Source of the DNA: Rhodovulum sp. ES.010
Lineage (GTDB): Bacteria; Pseudomonadota; Alphaproteobacteria; Rhodobacterales; Rhodobacteraceae
Length of the DNA: 64,000 bases
NCBI RefSeq assembly: GCF_900142935.1
Contig: NZ_FSRS01000001.1
Location: 3,512,501 to 3,576,500 of the forward strand
Direction: 5' to 3'
The notes below the pieces were generated by a model. That model ran no database searches. It was not told the origin of the DNA and worked only from the letters and a program-made list of their open reading frames with translations. Shown here piece after piece: positions 8,433 through 15,804 of the stretch. Position numbers and translations under genes: made by a program. Within the stretch, counting starts at the first letter, position 1, and the number at the start of each line of letters is the position of its first letter.

Positions 8433-8822
8433 CTAGCCCGCCCGATCCGCCTTGTGAAGCGTCCGGGCCTGCCGGCGGCGGTGAAGGGCGTAAAGCAGCG
8501 GGGCGGCGCCGCGGTCATAGGCGACGCCGGCCAGGGTCCGCAGCCCGGGCAGCCCCAGCACACGGGCGAGCCAGCGCAGGCGGGGCAATTCCGACCAGAG
8601 GGCGAGAAAAGCCGGAAAGCCGGCGATCACGCGCCCGTCGCGCACCACGTGCAGCCGGCGCGCGGCAGTGTCGCCATCCAGCCCGCGCCCGGACAGATCG
8701 GACGCGGAGAGATCGGTGAAGGTCACCGGGCGGCCCGCCTTCTCGCTCATCCGCTGATAGCCCGCGATCTCGCGCGCGCAGATCGGGCAACTGCCGTTGT
8801 ATATGACTTCCACCTCGGCCAT
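8433..8822 (-). CDS. DUF393 thiol-disulfide oxidoreductase, DCC family
   Basis: The 129-residue thioredoxin-like protein has the family signature YNGSCPICAREI, with the redox cysteines at about residues 12 and 15. The family name DCC comes from the Asp-Cys-Cys arrangement; here the aspartate is replaced by asparagine (YNGSCPIC). Such proteins are thought to reduce or oxidise dithiols, but substrates are unknown. The 78-residue gene follows directly. Upstream it diverges from the DUF6455 pair. Confidence 0.85.
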   Translation of the reverse strand: MAEVEVIYNGSCPICAREIAGYQRMSEKAGRPVTFTDLSASDLSGRGLDGDTAARRLHVVRDGRVIAGFPAFLALWSELPRLRWLARVLGLPGLRTLAGVAYDRGAAPLLYALHRRRQARTLHKADRAG

Positions 8823-8873
8823 GGACGAGGCACATAGGGCGGCCCTGCGCTCGAAAAAGCCCTCCGTGCCGAT

Positions 8874-8887
8874 TTGACACGTATCAA
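8874..8887. promoter_or_regulatory. FNR-type box upstream of the DUF6455 genes
   Basis: TTGACACGTATCAA matches the FNR/FnrL consensus TTGAY-N4-RTCAA with its two half-sites intact. It lies 58 bases before the ATG of the first DUF6455 gene, a position compatible with activation from about -41. It suggests that the pair is induced when oxygen falls. The site is about 50 bases from the divergent DCC gene start, so that gene could also be affected. Confidence 0.65.
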
Positions 8888-8945
8888 GGTGTTAATCCGC
8901 GCCTTGCGGTTTAGTGGGCCCATCCGAAGGCAACGGGAGACGGCG

Positions 8946-9215
8946 ATGTCCGGCGAAAGCAAATACGACGAGCATGCCGAACTGGTCGAGAAGATGGCCG
9001 AGGTGCTCGGCATCGACCTCACCGAGGAAATGATGGCCGGCCGCTGGACGCCCGAGGACATGCAGGCGACCGTGTCGCGCTGCCTGGGCTGCACCGATCC
9101 GGGCCAGTGCAAGGGCTGGATCGGCGAGCATGTGTCCGGCACGGGCGAAACCCCCGCCTATTGCCGCAACAAGGATCTTCTGGAGGCGATGCGGGTGCGC
9201 CTCGTGTCCGCCTGA
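8946..9215 (+). CDS. DUF6455 family protein (first paralogue)
   Basis: The 89-residue cytoplasmic protein carries the cysteine pattern C-x2-C-x5-C-x17-C (CLGCTDPGQC, then the last cysteine in TPAYCRN). This is exactly the spacing of its neighbour, so a metal or iron-sulfur site is plausible. The N-terminal half is helical and acidic. DUF6455 proteins are common in Rhodobacteraceae and uncharacterised. The ATG at 8946 has GGGAGA upstream. An FNR-like box precedes it, and the second paralogue follows six bases after its stop. Confidence 0.75.
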   Translation: MSGESKYDEHAELVEKMAEVLGIDLTEEMMAGRWTPEDMQATVSRCLGCTDPGQCKGWIGEHVSGTGETPAYCRNKDLLEAMRVRLVSA

Positions 9216-9221
9216 GAAACG

Positions 9222-9482
9222 ATGCAGGACCAAGGCAGTCTCTCCAAGCATTTCTGGCTGACCCAGGGCATGGCGCGCACCATCGGGGTGAACGTCAACG
9301 GCGCCCTCAAGGCGGGGCAGCTCGGCCGGGGCGAGTTCGCCGAACTGGTCGCCACCTGCTGCCATTGCGACCGGACCGACCGCTGCATCCCGTGGCTCGG
9401 CCGGCAGGGGGCGGGCGCGGAGACCGTGCCGGACTGGTGTCCGCTCAAGTTGCGTCTTGAATCGCTGAAGGAATTCGCCTGA
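9222..9482 (+). CDS. DUF6455 family protein (second paralogue)
   Basis: The 86-residue protein shares the C-x2-C-x5-C-x17-C pattern with the preceding gene (CCHCDRTDRC, then VPDWC) and the GAL or ATV helix before it, but has an additional cysteine next to the first one. It lies six bases downstream and is almost certainly in the same transcript. The two differ widely outside the cysteine block, so they are old rather than recent duplicates. Function unknown; low-oxygen expression is inferred from the shared upstream box. Confidence 0.75.
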   Translation: MQDQGSLSKHFWLTQGMARTIGVNVNGALKAGQLGRGEFAELVATCCHCDRTDRCIPWLGRQGAGAETVPDWCPLKLRLESLKEFA

Positions 9483-9500
9483 ACGCCGGGGCCGGGCCGC

Positions 9501-9812
9501 TCACTTCGGTCCGGTCTCTTCGGCTAGCCAGGCGGCGGCCTCGGCGGTGGTCTCGACCGCTTCCCAGGTGATGACGGGCAGGTCGTAGGGGTGCTCGGCC
9601 TCGATCAGCGCGACGAGGTCGGCGCGCGTGGCCGCGCTGGCCTTGAAGGTGATCTGCACTTCGGGCTCGTCTTCGACCTTGCCCTGCCAGTGGAACACGC
9701 TCAGAAGCCCTGGCGTGATATTGGCGCAGGCGGCCAGGCGCCGGGAAATGGCGGCTCCCGCCAGCAGGCGGGCGGTTTCGATGTCGGGGCAGGTCGTGGT
9801 GACGTGGATCAT
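9501..9812 (-). CDS. cutA: divalent-cation tolerance protein CutA
   Basis: The 103-residue protein has the CutA1 hallmarks: an N-terminal strand followed by TARLLAGAAISRRLAACANI, then HWQGKVEDEPEVQITFK and HPYDLPVITWEAV. CutA forms very stable trimers; a role in copper tolerance was proposed in E. coli but the true function is unsettled. Length is typical. It sits between the DUF6455 pair, which converges on it, and the EamA transporter gene. Confidence 0.92.
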   Translation of the reverse strand: MIHVTTTCPDIETARLLAGAAISRRLAACANITPGLLSVFHWQGKVEDEPEVQITFKASAATRADLVALIEAEHPYDLPVITWEAVETTAEAAAWLAEETGPK

Positions 9813-9887
9813 GGCGGGCCTTTCCGGACGGGTCGCGCACCCGGACCCTAACGCAGGAAACAGCGGCAGAAAACGCCGCGCACGATC

Positions 9888-10793
9888 CTACAGCGTGAGG
9901 ATCAGGATGAGGACCGACGCCGTCAGCAGCCCCATGGCGATCAGCTCCCGCGGTGTCGTCTTTTCGCGGAAGACGAAGGTCGCCGCGAGGAAGCTGAAGA
10001 TCAGTTCCACCTGGCCCAGCGCCTTGACATAGGCGGCCTTCTGCAGCGTGAAGGCGAGAAACCAGGCGCCCGAGCCCAGCATCGAGGTCACGCCCACCAG
10101 CCCCGCCACGCGCCAGTGGCGCAGCACCCGCCCGAGTTCGCCCGGTTCGCGCCAGGCCAGCCAGGCGGCCATGGCGAGGCTTTGCGCGGCGGTGACCACC
10201 GCCAGCGTGAGTGCCGCGCGCAGCACCGGGTCGTCGAGGCCAAGCGCCAGCGTCGCGCCCCGGTAGCCGGTGGCCGAGATCGCGAAGAGCACGCCCGAGG
10301 CAAGCCCCAGCCCCGCCGCGCGGTTGACCAGGCGCCGGTGCCACCGGCCGCCCCGCGCCAAGGGCGTGTCCGACAACAGCACCACCCCCGCGAATCCCAC
10401 GAGGATCGCGGCGAGCCCGCCCGGCGAGACCCCCTCGCCGAGGACCAGAAAGCTCACCAGCGCGGTCTGCAGGACCTCGGTCTTCTTGAAGGTGATGCCG
10501 ACGGCGAAGTTGCGGTGTGAAAACAGCGCGACCACGCACATGGTGGCGAGGATCTGCGCCAGCCCGCCCACCAGGGCGAAGGCCCAGAACGCCCCCGTGA
10601 ACGCGGGCAGCACCTGCCCGGTGGCGGCCAGGTAGGCGCCGACGAGCAGCCCGACCAGCGGCGCGGAAAAGACGAAGCGGGCGAAGGTGGTCCCGGCCGT
10701 GGAAAGGCGCGTCGCCTTCAGGTGCCGCTGCAGCATGAAGCGCAGGTTCTGCACGAGCGCGGCGAAGAGCGTGATCGGAATCCAGGCGGCCAT
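9888..10793 (-). CDS. EamA family (drug/metabolite) transporter
   Basis: The 301-residue integral membrane protein has ten hydrophobic segments in two five-helix halves, the layout of EamA/DMT transporters. The polar motif FKKTEVLQTAL in the first half and KALGQVELIFSFLAA in the second occupy equivalent positions. The ATG at 10793 (MAAWIPITL) is chosen over an in-frame GTG at 10808. Substrate unknown; amino acids or other small metabolites are usual for the family. A DUF2061 gene lies upstream on the same strand. Confidence 0.82.
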   Translation of the reverse strand: MAAWIPITLFAALVQNLRFMLQRHLKATRLSTAGTTFARFVFSAPLVGLLVGAYLAATGQVLPAFTGAFWAFALVGGLAQILATMCVVALFSHRNFAVGITFKKTEVLQTALVSFLVLGEGVSPGGLAAILVGFAGVVLLSDTPLARGGRWHRRLVNRAAGLGLASGVLFAISATGYRGATLALGLDDPVLRAALTLAVVTAAQSLAMAAWLAWREPGELGRVLRHWRVAGLVGVTSMLGSGAWFLAFTLQKAAYVKALGQVELIFSFLAATFVFREKTTPRELIAMGLLTASVLILILTL

Positions 10794-10838
10794 GGGGTCA
10801 CTAGCCACCTTGCCTGCGGTCTGTCGAGCGGTTCGCGC

Positions 10839-11045
10839 TCAGCCCCAGCGCCGCCCCCAGCGGATACGCGACCAGACGCGTTCGTAGAGGATGTAGCAGA
10901 CGAGCCCCACCGCCGTGTTCGCGATCGCCATCACGCCGCCGAGCGCGGCCGAGCCGGTCAGCGCGAGCCCGACGAGCGACATCGTCAGAAGCCCGAGCAC
11001 GTTCCATAAAATCGCTTTGACAACAGTGCGTTGCTGCGTCTCCAT
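10839..11045 (-). CDS. DUF2061 family small membrane protein
   Basis: The 68-residue protein has two predicted membrane helices (about 9-30 and 33-53) and the DUF2061 features: a TVVKAILWNVLG start and LVCYILYERVWSRIRWG near the end. Its function is unknown. It is divergently oriented to the XRE regulator gene across about 100 bases and lies 45 bases upstream of the EamA transporter gene. Confidence 0.82.
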   Translation of the reverse strand: METQQRTVVKAILWNVLGLLTMSLVGLALTGSAALGGVMAIANTAVGLVCYILYERVWSRIRWGRRWG

Positions 11046-11110
11046 GGTGCCTCCGATGGGTTGAACGCGACCGCTTTAGCGCGCCCCGTCGGCCTTGACC
11101 ATTCGGAATG

Positions 11111-11142
11111 TTGTTAACGTAAAGAGCGTATGGTGATATACG
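11111..11142 (+). promoter_or_regulatory. putative promoter and operator of the XRE regulator
   Basis: TTGTTA (11111-11116) and GATATA (11135-11140) are 18 bases apart. This predicts a start point at or one to two bases before the ATG at 11149, so the message may be leaderless; no Shine-Dalgarno sequence is visible. A 5-bp inverted repeat CGTAT-N6-ATACG (11127-11142) overlaps the -10 box and may be an autoregulatory operator. Confidence 0.4.
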
Positions 11143-11148
11143 TCACAT

Positions 11149-12009
11149 ATGATGCCTGTTTCGGACAAACGTTTGCGCGCCGAACGGTTCCGGGCGCGGC
11201 TGGCGGAAGCGATGGACCGCACCGGCCAGAGCCAGAGCGCGCTCGCGCGGGCGGCGGGCGTGGACCGTTCGACGGTGTCGCAGATCCTCACCGATGCCGG
11301 GGCCCGGCTGCCGAACGCCCATGTCGCCGCGGCCTGCGCCCAGGCGCTGGGCGTGTCGGCGGACTGGCTTCTGGGGCTCAGCGACCGGCCCGAGCGTGCG
11401 GCCGACCTGATGGCGGCAAGCCTCAGCATGCCCGAGGCCGCCCGCGCGCCGGTGGACGAACAGATCTTCGCGTGGCACCGCGAGGCGGCGGGCTACAAGA
11501 TCCGCCACGTGCCGGCGGGCTTGCCGGACATGCTCAAGACGCCGGAGATGTTGGACTGGGAATACGCCCCCCATCTCGGCCGGACGGCCGCCCAGGCGAT
11601 CGGCGCGGCGCGCGACCGGCTGGACTGGATGCGCGGGCTCAAATCCGATTACGAGATCGCCCTGCCGCTTCACGAGGTCGAGAGCTTCGCGCGGGCCGAG
11701 GGCTATTACCGCGACCTGCCACAGGACCTGCGGCGTGCGCAGATGGCCCGGCTGGCAGGCATCCACCGCCAGCTTTATCCCACGCTGCGGCTGCATATCT
11801 ACGACGCGCGGCGGGTCTATTCCGCCCCGATCACGGTGTTCGGGCCGCTGCTGGCGGTGCTTTACCTGGGGCACAACTACCTCGCCTTCCGCGACTCCGA
11901 ACGAATCGAGGCCTTCACCCGGCATTTCGACGCGCTCGTGCGTGAGGCCACGGTGTCCGATCGCGAGGTGGCGGACTATCTGGACCGTCTTGCCGACGGC
12001 ATCGACTAG
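11149..12009 (+). CDS. XRE family helix-turn-helix transcriptional regulator
   Basis: The 286-residue protein has an N-terminal Cro/CI-type HTH (about 10-75: QSQSALARAAGVDRSTVSQI, then HVAAACAQALGVSADWLLG). The remaining 200 residues form a helical domain of unknown type that contains FAWHREAAGYKIRHVP and IHRQLYPTLRLHIYDARR. The second half could sense a ligand or form contacts with a partner. Two ATG codons are adjacent (11149 and 11152). It is divergent from the DUF2061 gene, and an inverted repeat lies in front of it. Confidence 0.85.
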   Translation: MMPVSDKRLRAERFRARLAEAMDRTGQSQSALARAAGVDRSTVSQILTDAGARLPNAHVAAACAQALGVSADWLLGLSDRPERAADLMAASLSMPEAARAPVDEQIFAWHREAAGYKIRHVPAGLPDMLKTPEMLDWEYAPHLGRTAAQAIGAARDRLDWMRGLKSDYEIALPLHEVESFARAEGYYRDLPQDLRRAQMARLAGIHRQLYPTLRLHIYDARRVYSAPITVFGPLLAVLYLGHNYLAFRDSERIEAFTRHFDALVREATVSDREVADYLDRLADGID

Positions 12010-12057
12010 GGGGCGGCCGGACGGACGCGCCCGGTGCCCCCGCCGGGCGCTCGATGC

Positions 12058-13509
12058 CTAGCCCGGCTTTTGCCCCACCGCGCGGCCGATGCCCTCGGGG
12101 CGCGGCAGCGCCGCATGGGCATGGGCGATCTCGGCCAGCCGGCGGGCGACCTCGGGGCCCGGCGGCGTCGTTCGGCGGGTGTCCAGGCTGACATGCAGCA
12201 GCAGGTGCTCGCCGGTGGCCAGAAGCGTCTCGCCCGACAGCATCCGGTGGAACAGGTGCATCTTCTTGCCGGCGCCCTCGATCACCGTGGTCTCGACGCG
12301 GAAGCGCTGACCGGCATGGGCCTCGGCGAGGTGCCGGATATGGGTCTCGGCGGTGAAGAAGCTGCTGCCCTGTGCGATATAGTCGGCATCGCACCCGATC
12401 ATCTCCATGAACCGGTCGGTCGCATCGGCAAAGGCGAATAGGTAGCGCGACTCGGTCATGTGGCCGTTGTAGTCGGTCCAGTCGAGCGGCACCGCCCGGT
12501 CCTGCGTGACGACGGGGCGGGTGATGTCGTCGAGGTCCGGTTGCCGCGCCGCGTCGAGCGTGCGCAGATGCGCCCCGGCGCCGCCGCCCGTCCATTTCAG
12601 GGCCCGCAGAAGGCCGACGAGGTTGGTGTCGCGCTGCCGCTCGAGGTCGGCGGCGGACCTGTCGCCGCTCTGCGCGTCCGACTGGTCGGCGATCCGGCGC
12701 ACGAGGCTGTCGGTCAGGTCGGGCACATCGGTCAGGTGGCTGCGCGGCGCCGCGAGGTCGGGCGCGGCCTTGGCCAGGACATCCGCCATGCCCGCCTCGC
12801 CGGCCGCGATCCGCGCCGTCTCGAACGGCCCCATCTGTGCCCAGACCAGGCCCGCACCCAGCCGGAGCGCCGCGTCGATCTGCGCGGTGGTGGCGATGCC
12901 GTCGTTCACCAGCCACAGCGCCTCGCGCCAGAGCGATTCCATCAGCCGCCCCGCGATGTGGCCGTCGCTCTCGTGGCGCATCTGCAGGGGCACCATGCCG
13001 ATCCCGCGCAGCATCTCGCCCGCCCGCTCCAGCGTGGCCTTCGGCGCATCGGGTGCGCCGACGAGTTCGACCAGCGGCAGCAGGTAGACCGGCCGGACCG
13101 GATGCGCGACCAGGATCGGGCAGCGCCGGGCGGCCTGCCCCTGCAGCGCGGAGGGCGTGAAACCGGAGGTCGAGGAGGCGAGGATCGCCTCGTCGGCGCA
13201 ATGCTCCTGGACCTTCTGGTAGAGGGTGCGCTTGAGGTCGAGCCGGTCGGGCACGCTTTCCTGGATCCAGTCCGCCGCCCGCACCGCCTCCGATATCCGC
13301 GCGGCAAAGATCACCTCGCCCTCGGGCGGCAGGCCCGTGTCGAGCAGCCCCGGCAGCGCGCGGCGCCCCCGCGCGAGCACCGCCTCCACGCGCTCGGCCA
13401 CCGCCGGATCGGGGTCGAAGACGCGCACCTCCCAGCCCATCAGGGCAAAGCGCGCGGCCCAGCCCGCGCCGGTCGCGCCCGCCCCGAGGATCGCCGCCAC
13501 CGCGCTCAT
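12058..13509 (-). CDS. lcdH: L-carnitine 3-dehydrogenase fused to a hotdog thioesterase
   Basis: The 483-residue bifunctional protein combines two enzymes of carnitine catabolism. Residues 1-320 are a 3-hydroxyacyl-CoA dehydrogenase-like NAD enzyme (GAGATGAGWAARF dinucleotide motif, then STSGFTPSAL and HPVRPVYLLPLVE). Residues about 335-480 are a 4HBT hotdog thioesterase (LDWTDYNGHMTESRYL). The same fusion is known in rhizobial carnitine pathways, where carnitine is oxidised to 3-dehydrocarnitine and betainyl-CoA is hydrolysed. No other carnitine genes are adjacent. The ATG overlaps the TGA of a 33-codon upstream frame (ATGA). Confidence 0.88.
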   Translation of the reverse strand: MSAVAAILGAGATGAGWAARFALMGWEVRVFDPDPAVAERVEAVLARGRRALPGLLDTGLPPEGEVIFAARISEAVRAADWIQESVPDRLDLKRTLYQKVQEHCADEAILASSTSGFTPSALQGQAARRCPILVAHPVRPVYLLPLVELVGAPDAPKATLERAGEMLRGIGMVPLQMRHESDGHIAGRLMESLWREALWLVNDGIATTAQIDAALRLGAGLVWAQMGPFETARIAAGEAGMADVLAKAAPDLAAPRSHLTDVPDLTDSLVRRIADQSDAQSGDRSAADLERQRDTNLVGLLRALKWTGGGAGAHLRTLDAARQPDLDDITRPVVTQDRAVPLDWTDYNGHMTESRYLFAFADATDRFMEMIGCDADYIAQGSSFFTAETHIRHLAEAHAGQRFRVETTVIEGAGKKMHLFHRMLSGETLLATGEHLLLHVSLDTRRTTPPGPEVARRLAEIAHAHAALPRPEGIGRAVGQKPG

Positions 13510-13607
13510 GCGGCGGGCCGGACAGGCGAACGGGACGGGTCGGCAACCGGCCCGTCGAAGGTCGCGCAAACCTCTCGGTTCGTCTCGCGCAGCATGAACA
13601 TCCCCAT
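13506..13607 (-). CDS. possible small ORF translationally coupled to the carnitine dehydrogenase
   Basis: A 33-codon frame begins with ATG at 13607 (or 13601/13595) and its TGA overlaps the ATG of the dehydrogenase-thioesterase gene in an ATGA junction. The predicted peptide begins MGMFMLRETNREVC and ends SPVRPAA. It resembles nothing I recognise; it may be a leader, the remnant of a lost upstream gene, or chance. In this G+C-rich DNA spurious frames are common, so the call is weak. Confidence 0.25.
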   Translation of the reverse strand: MGMFMLRETNREVCATFDGPVADPSRSPVRPAA

Positions 13608-13729
13608 GTCCCCGGGTCCATAATGTCCCGGAAGGGGAGCACCGCAAGCCCCGGCCGCCGGCGGCCGGCATGCCCGGCCCGCGGCGTGCCAGAGATGCAA
13701 CGCCTGGGCTGCCGGACTGCACCCCGCCG

Positions 13730-14773
13730 TCAGAACGGCATCGGGTGCGCCCGGTGGGCCAGCGCGATCTCCGCCAGCACGTCGTCGGGCAGCTGCAGGT
13801 CGGCGGCGCGCAGCACGCTCCTGAGCTGGTCGGTGGAGGTCGCCCCCACGATCGGGATGACCGGGAACGGCCGTTGCAGCACGAAGGCGATCGCCATCTG
13901 CACCGGGTCGAGCCCGTGCGCGTTCGCCACGCCCAGATAGGCCGAGACGGCCTCCCAGACCTGCGGCGTGATCCGGCCGTTGAGATCGGGCTGGCGTTCG
14001 CGCCGCGTGCCTTCGGGGGTCACGTCGCCGGCATACTTGCCCGTCAGCAACCCCGCGGCCAACGGCGCCCAGGCCAGCAGCGTGACATCCTCGTTCACGC
14101 CGAGTTCGGCAAGGTCGGTGTCGTAGAGCCGGCAGAGCAGCGAGTATTCGTTCTGGATCGACTGCACTCGCGGCAGGCCCTTTTCCTCGGCAAGCCGCAG
14201 CCATTGGCAGGTGCCCCAGGCGGTTTCGTTCGACAGGCCGAAATGGCGGATCTTGCCCTCGGTCACCAGCGCGTCCAGCGTTTCGAGGCACTCTTGCATG
14301 TGGGCGAGCGTGGCCGCCCGGTCCTGTCCGGACGGGTCGTAGCCCCACTGCTGGCGGAAATGGTAGGAGCCGCGGTTCGGCCAGTGGAACTGGTAGAGGT
14401 CGATATAGTCGGTGCGCAGGCGCCGCAGCGAGGCCTCCACCGCGGCGCGGATCGTCTCGGGCGAGATGCCTGCGCCCTCGCGGGCGAAGCCGCCATTGGG
14501 GCCGGTGATCTTGGTCGCCACGATCCACTCGTGCCGGCGCCCGCTGTGCTGGAACCAATTGCCGATGATCCGCTCGGTGCGCCCCACGGTCTCTTCCCGA
14601 ACCGGGGCGACGGGGTACATCTCGGCGGTGTCCATGAAGTTCACGCCCTGGTCGATGGCCATGTCGATCTGGGCATGGCCTTCTTCCTGCGAGTTCTGGC
14701 TGCCCCAGGTCATCGTGCCGAGGCACAGGCAGGACACGTTCAGGCCCGTCCGGCCCAGCGCGACTTTCCTCAT
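13730..14773 (-). CDS. aldo/keto reductase (Tas-like)
   Basis: The 347-residue NADPH-dependent oxidoreductase has the AKR TIM-barrel marks. The strand MDTAEMYP carries catalytic Asp and Tyr, IVATKITG carries the Lys, and the His position is in LYQFHWPNR. SIQNEYSLL and IPIVGATSTDQLRS follow, the latter being the cofactor phosphate-binding end. The GSQNSQEEGHAQIDMA stretch resembles the E. coli Tas branch. Substrate unknown. The ATG at 14773 has GGGGGA upstream. It diverges from the SOS-boxed imuA-like gene. Confidence 0.9.
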   Translation of the reverse strand: MRKVALGRTGLNVSCLCLGTMTWGSQNSQEEGHAQIDMAIDQGVNFMDTAEMYPVAPVREETVGRTERIIGNWFQHSGRRHEWIVATKITGPNGGFAREGAGISPETIRAAVEASLRRLRTDYIDLYQFHWPNRGSYHFRQQWGYDPSGQDRAATLAHMQECLETLDALVTEGKIRHFGLSNETAWGTCQWLRLAEEKGLPRVQSIQNEYSLLCRLYDTDLAELGVNEDVTLLAWAPLAAGLLTGKYAGDVTPEGTRRERQPDLNGRITPQVWEAVSAYLGVANAHGLDPVQMAIAFVLQRPFPVIPIVGATSTDQLRSVLRAADLQLPDDVLAEIALAHRAHPMPF

Positions 14774-14855
14774 CTTGGTCCCCCGTTCTTGCGGTCGGGC
14801 GCAGAGTGGTCTGCCGCGGCGGCGAGGACAACCCTTCGCGTTTCGAAAGGCGTTG

Positions 14856-14870
14856 AGAACGTTAAGCGAA
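14856..14870. promoter_or_regulatory. LexA (SOS) box
   Basis: GAAC-N7-GAAC (GAACGTTAAGCGAAC) is a perfect match to the alphaproteobacterial LexA operator GTTC-N7-GTTC read from the other strand. It ends 18 bases before the ATG of the imuA-like gene, the right place to repress it until DNA damage. Confidence 0.8.
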
Positions 14871-14888
14871 CATTGTATCTTTTGCGGC

Positions 14889-15509
14889 ATGGCTGCACCG
14901 CCGCTCACCCGCGTGCCCCAGCGCGCCCGCCCGGCCCTGACCGCCCTGGGCGAACTCGCCTTGCCGCTCGCCCGCGTGCACGAGCTTTGCGGGCCGGCGC
15001 GGCACATGCTGGCGCTGGTGCTGGCGGCCGCCGCCGAGGGGCCGGTGATGTGGATCGTGCCGGGCTGGGCCCCGGCGCGGCTTTATCCCGATACGGTGGC
15101 CGAACGCCTCGCGCCCGGCCGGCTGATCCTGGCGGCGCCGAAACGGGCCGAGGACCTGCTCTGGTCGATGGAAGAGGCGCTGCGCTCGGGCGTGGTGCCG
15201 GTGGTGGTCGCCGAGCTGCCCGCGCCGCCGCCGCTCACCCCGGTCCGCCGGCTGCACCTCGCCGCCGAGGCCGGGGCCGCCGCGGGGCATGGGGCGCCGC
15301 TGGGGCTGATCCTGACGCCGGGGCCGGGGGGCGCGGCCGGGGTCGAGACCCGCTGGCACATGGCGCCGCGCCACACCCCCGGTCTCAGTGCATGGCACCT
15401 CGAACGCCGCCGCGCCCGGATGGCGCCGCCCAGGGCCTGGCAGCTTCGGGAAACCGATGGGCGGCTGGCGCTCTCGGCCGCCACCCTCGCGCTGGCAGAG
15501 GGCGCCTGA
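14889..15509 (+). CDS. imuA: ImuA-like SOS-mutagenesis protein (orphan)
   Basis: The 206-residue protein resembles the short ImuA proteins of Rhodobacteraceae. These are RecA-like folds without a Walker A motif that normally assist ImuB and DnaE2 in error-prone repair. Recognisable are LARVHELCGPARHMLALVLA, VMWIVPGWAPARLYPD, EDLLWSMEEALRSG and WHLERRRARMAPPRAW. The LexA box immediately upstream supports an SOS role. Unusually, no imuB or dnaE2 follows; the next gene, after about 300 bases, is hutW. The name rests on similarity by eye plus the LexA site. Confidence 0.65.
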   Translation: MAAPPLTRVPQRARPALTALGELALPLARVHELCGPARHMLALVLAAAAEGPVMWIVPGWAPARLYPDTVAERLAPGRLILAAPKRAEDLLWSMEEALRSGVVPVVVAELPAPPPLTPVRRLHLAAEAGAAAGHGAPLGLILTPGPGGAAGVETRWHMAPRHTPGLSAWHLERRRARMAPPRAWQLRETDGRLALSAATLALAEGA

Positions 15510-15556
15510 GACGCGCCGCCGGTGCGGACCTTCGCGCCAAACACGCGCGGTCCCGT

Positions 15557-15578
15557 CTTCTTCTTGGCCCAAATACTC
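15557..15578 (-). repeat. dispersed 22-nt intergenic element, copy 1
   Basis: On the minus strand this reads GAGTATTTGGGCCAAGAAG plus three further bases. It is identical over all 22 bases to the copy at 60136-60157 and close to those at 39925, 47864 and 47892. It lies in the roughly 300-base gap between imuA and hutW, where I see no gene. Confidence 0.7.
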
Positions 15579-15804
15579 ACGCGGCTGCCATCGAGCGCCG
15601 CTGCCGCCTCGCCCGGGCGCGGGCCGCGGCGGCGTGAACGTCGCGTCGCGGGATGAAATCGAGGCTTTTCAAGTCCGATTTAACCTGATAAAAATCGTCG
15701 GAAATAGACCCGGCCGCCGCGCCGGTCGGGTCGGTATCGAAACGGCATGTCAGGCCCCAGCTTTCCGCCCGGTCCCCTGCGCTCATTGCTCGCCAGAGGT
15801 GTGA

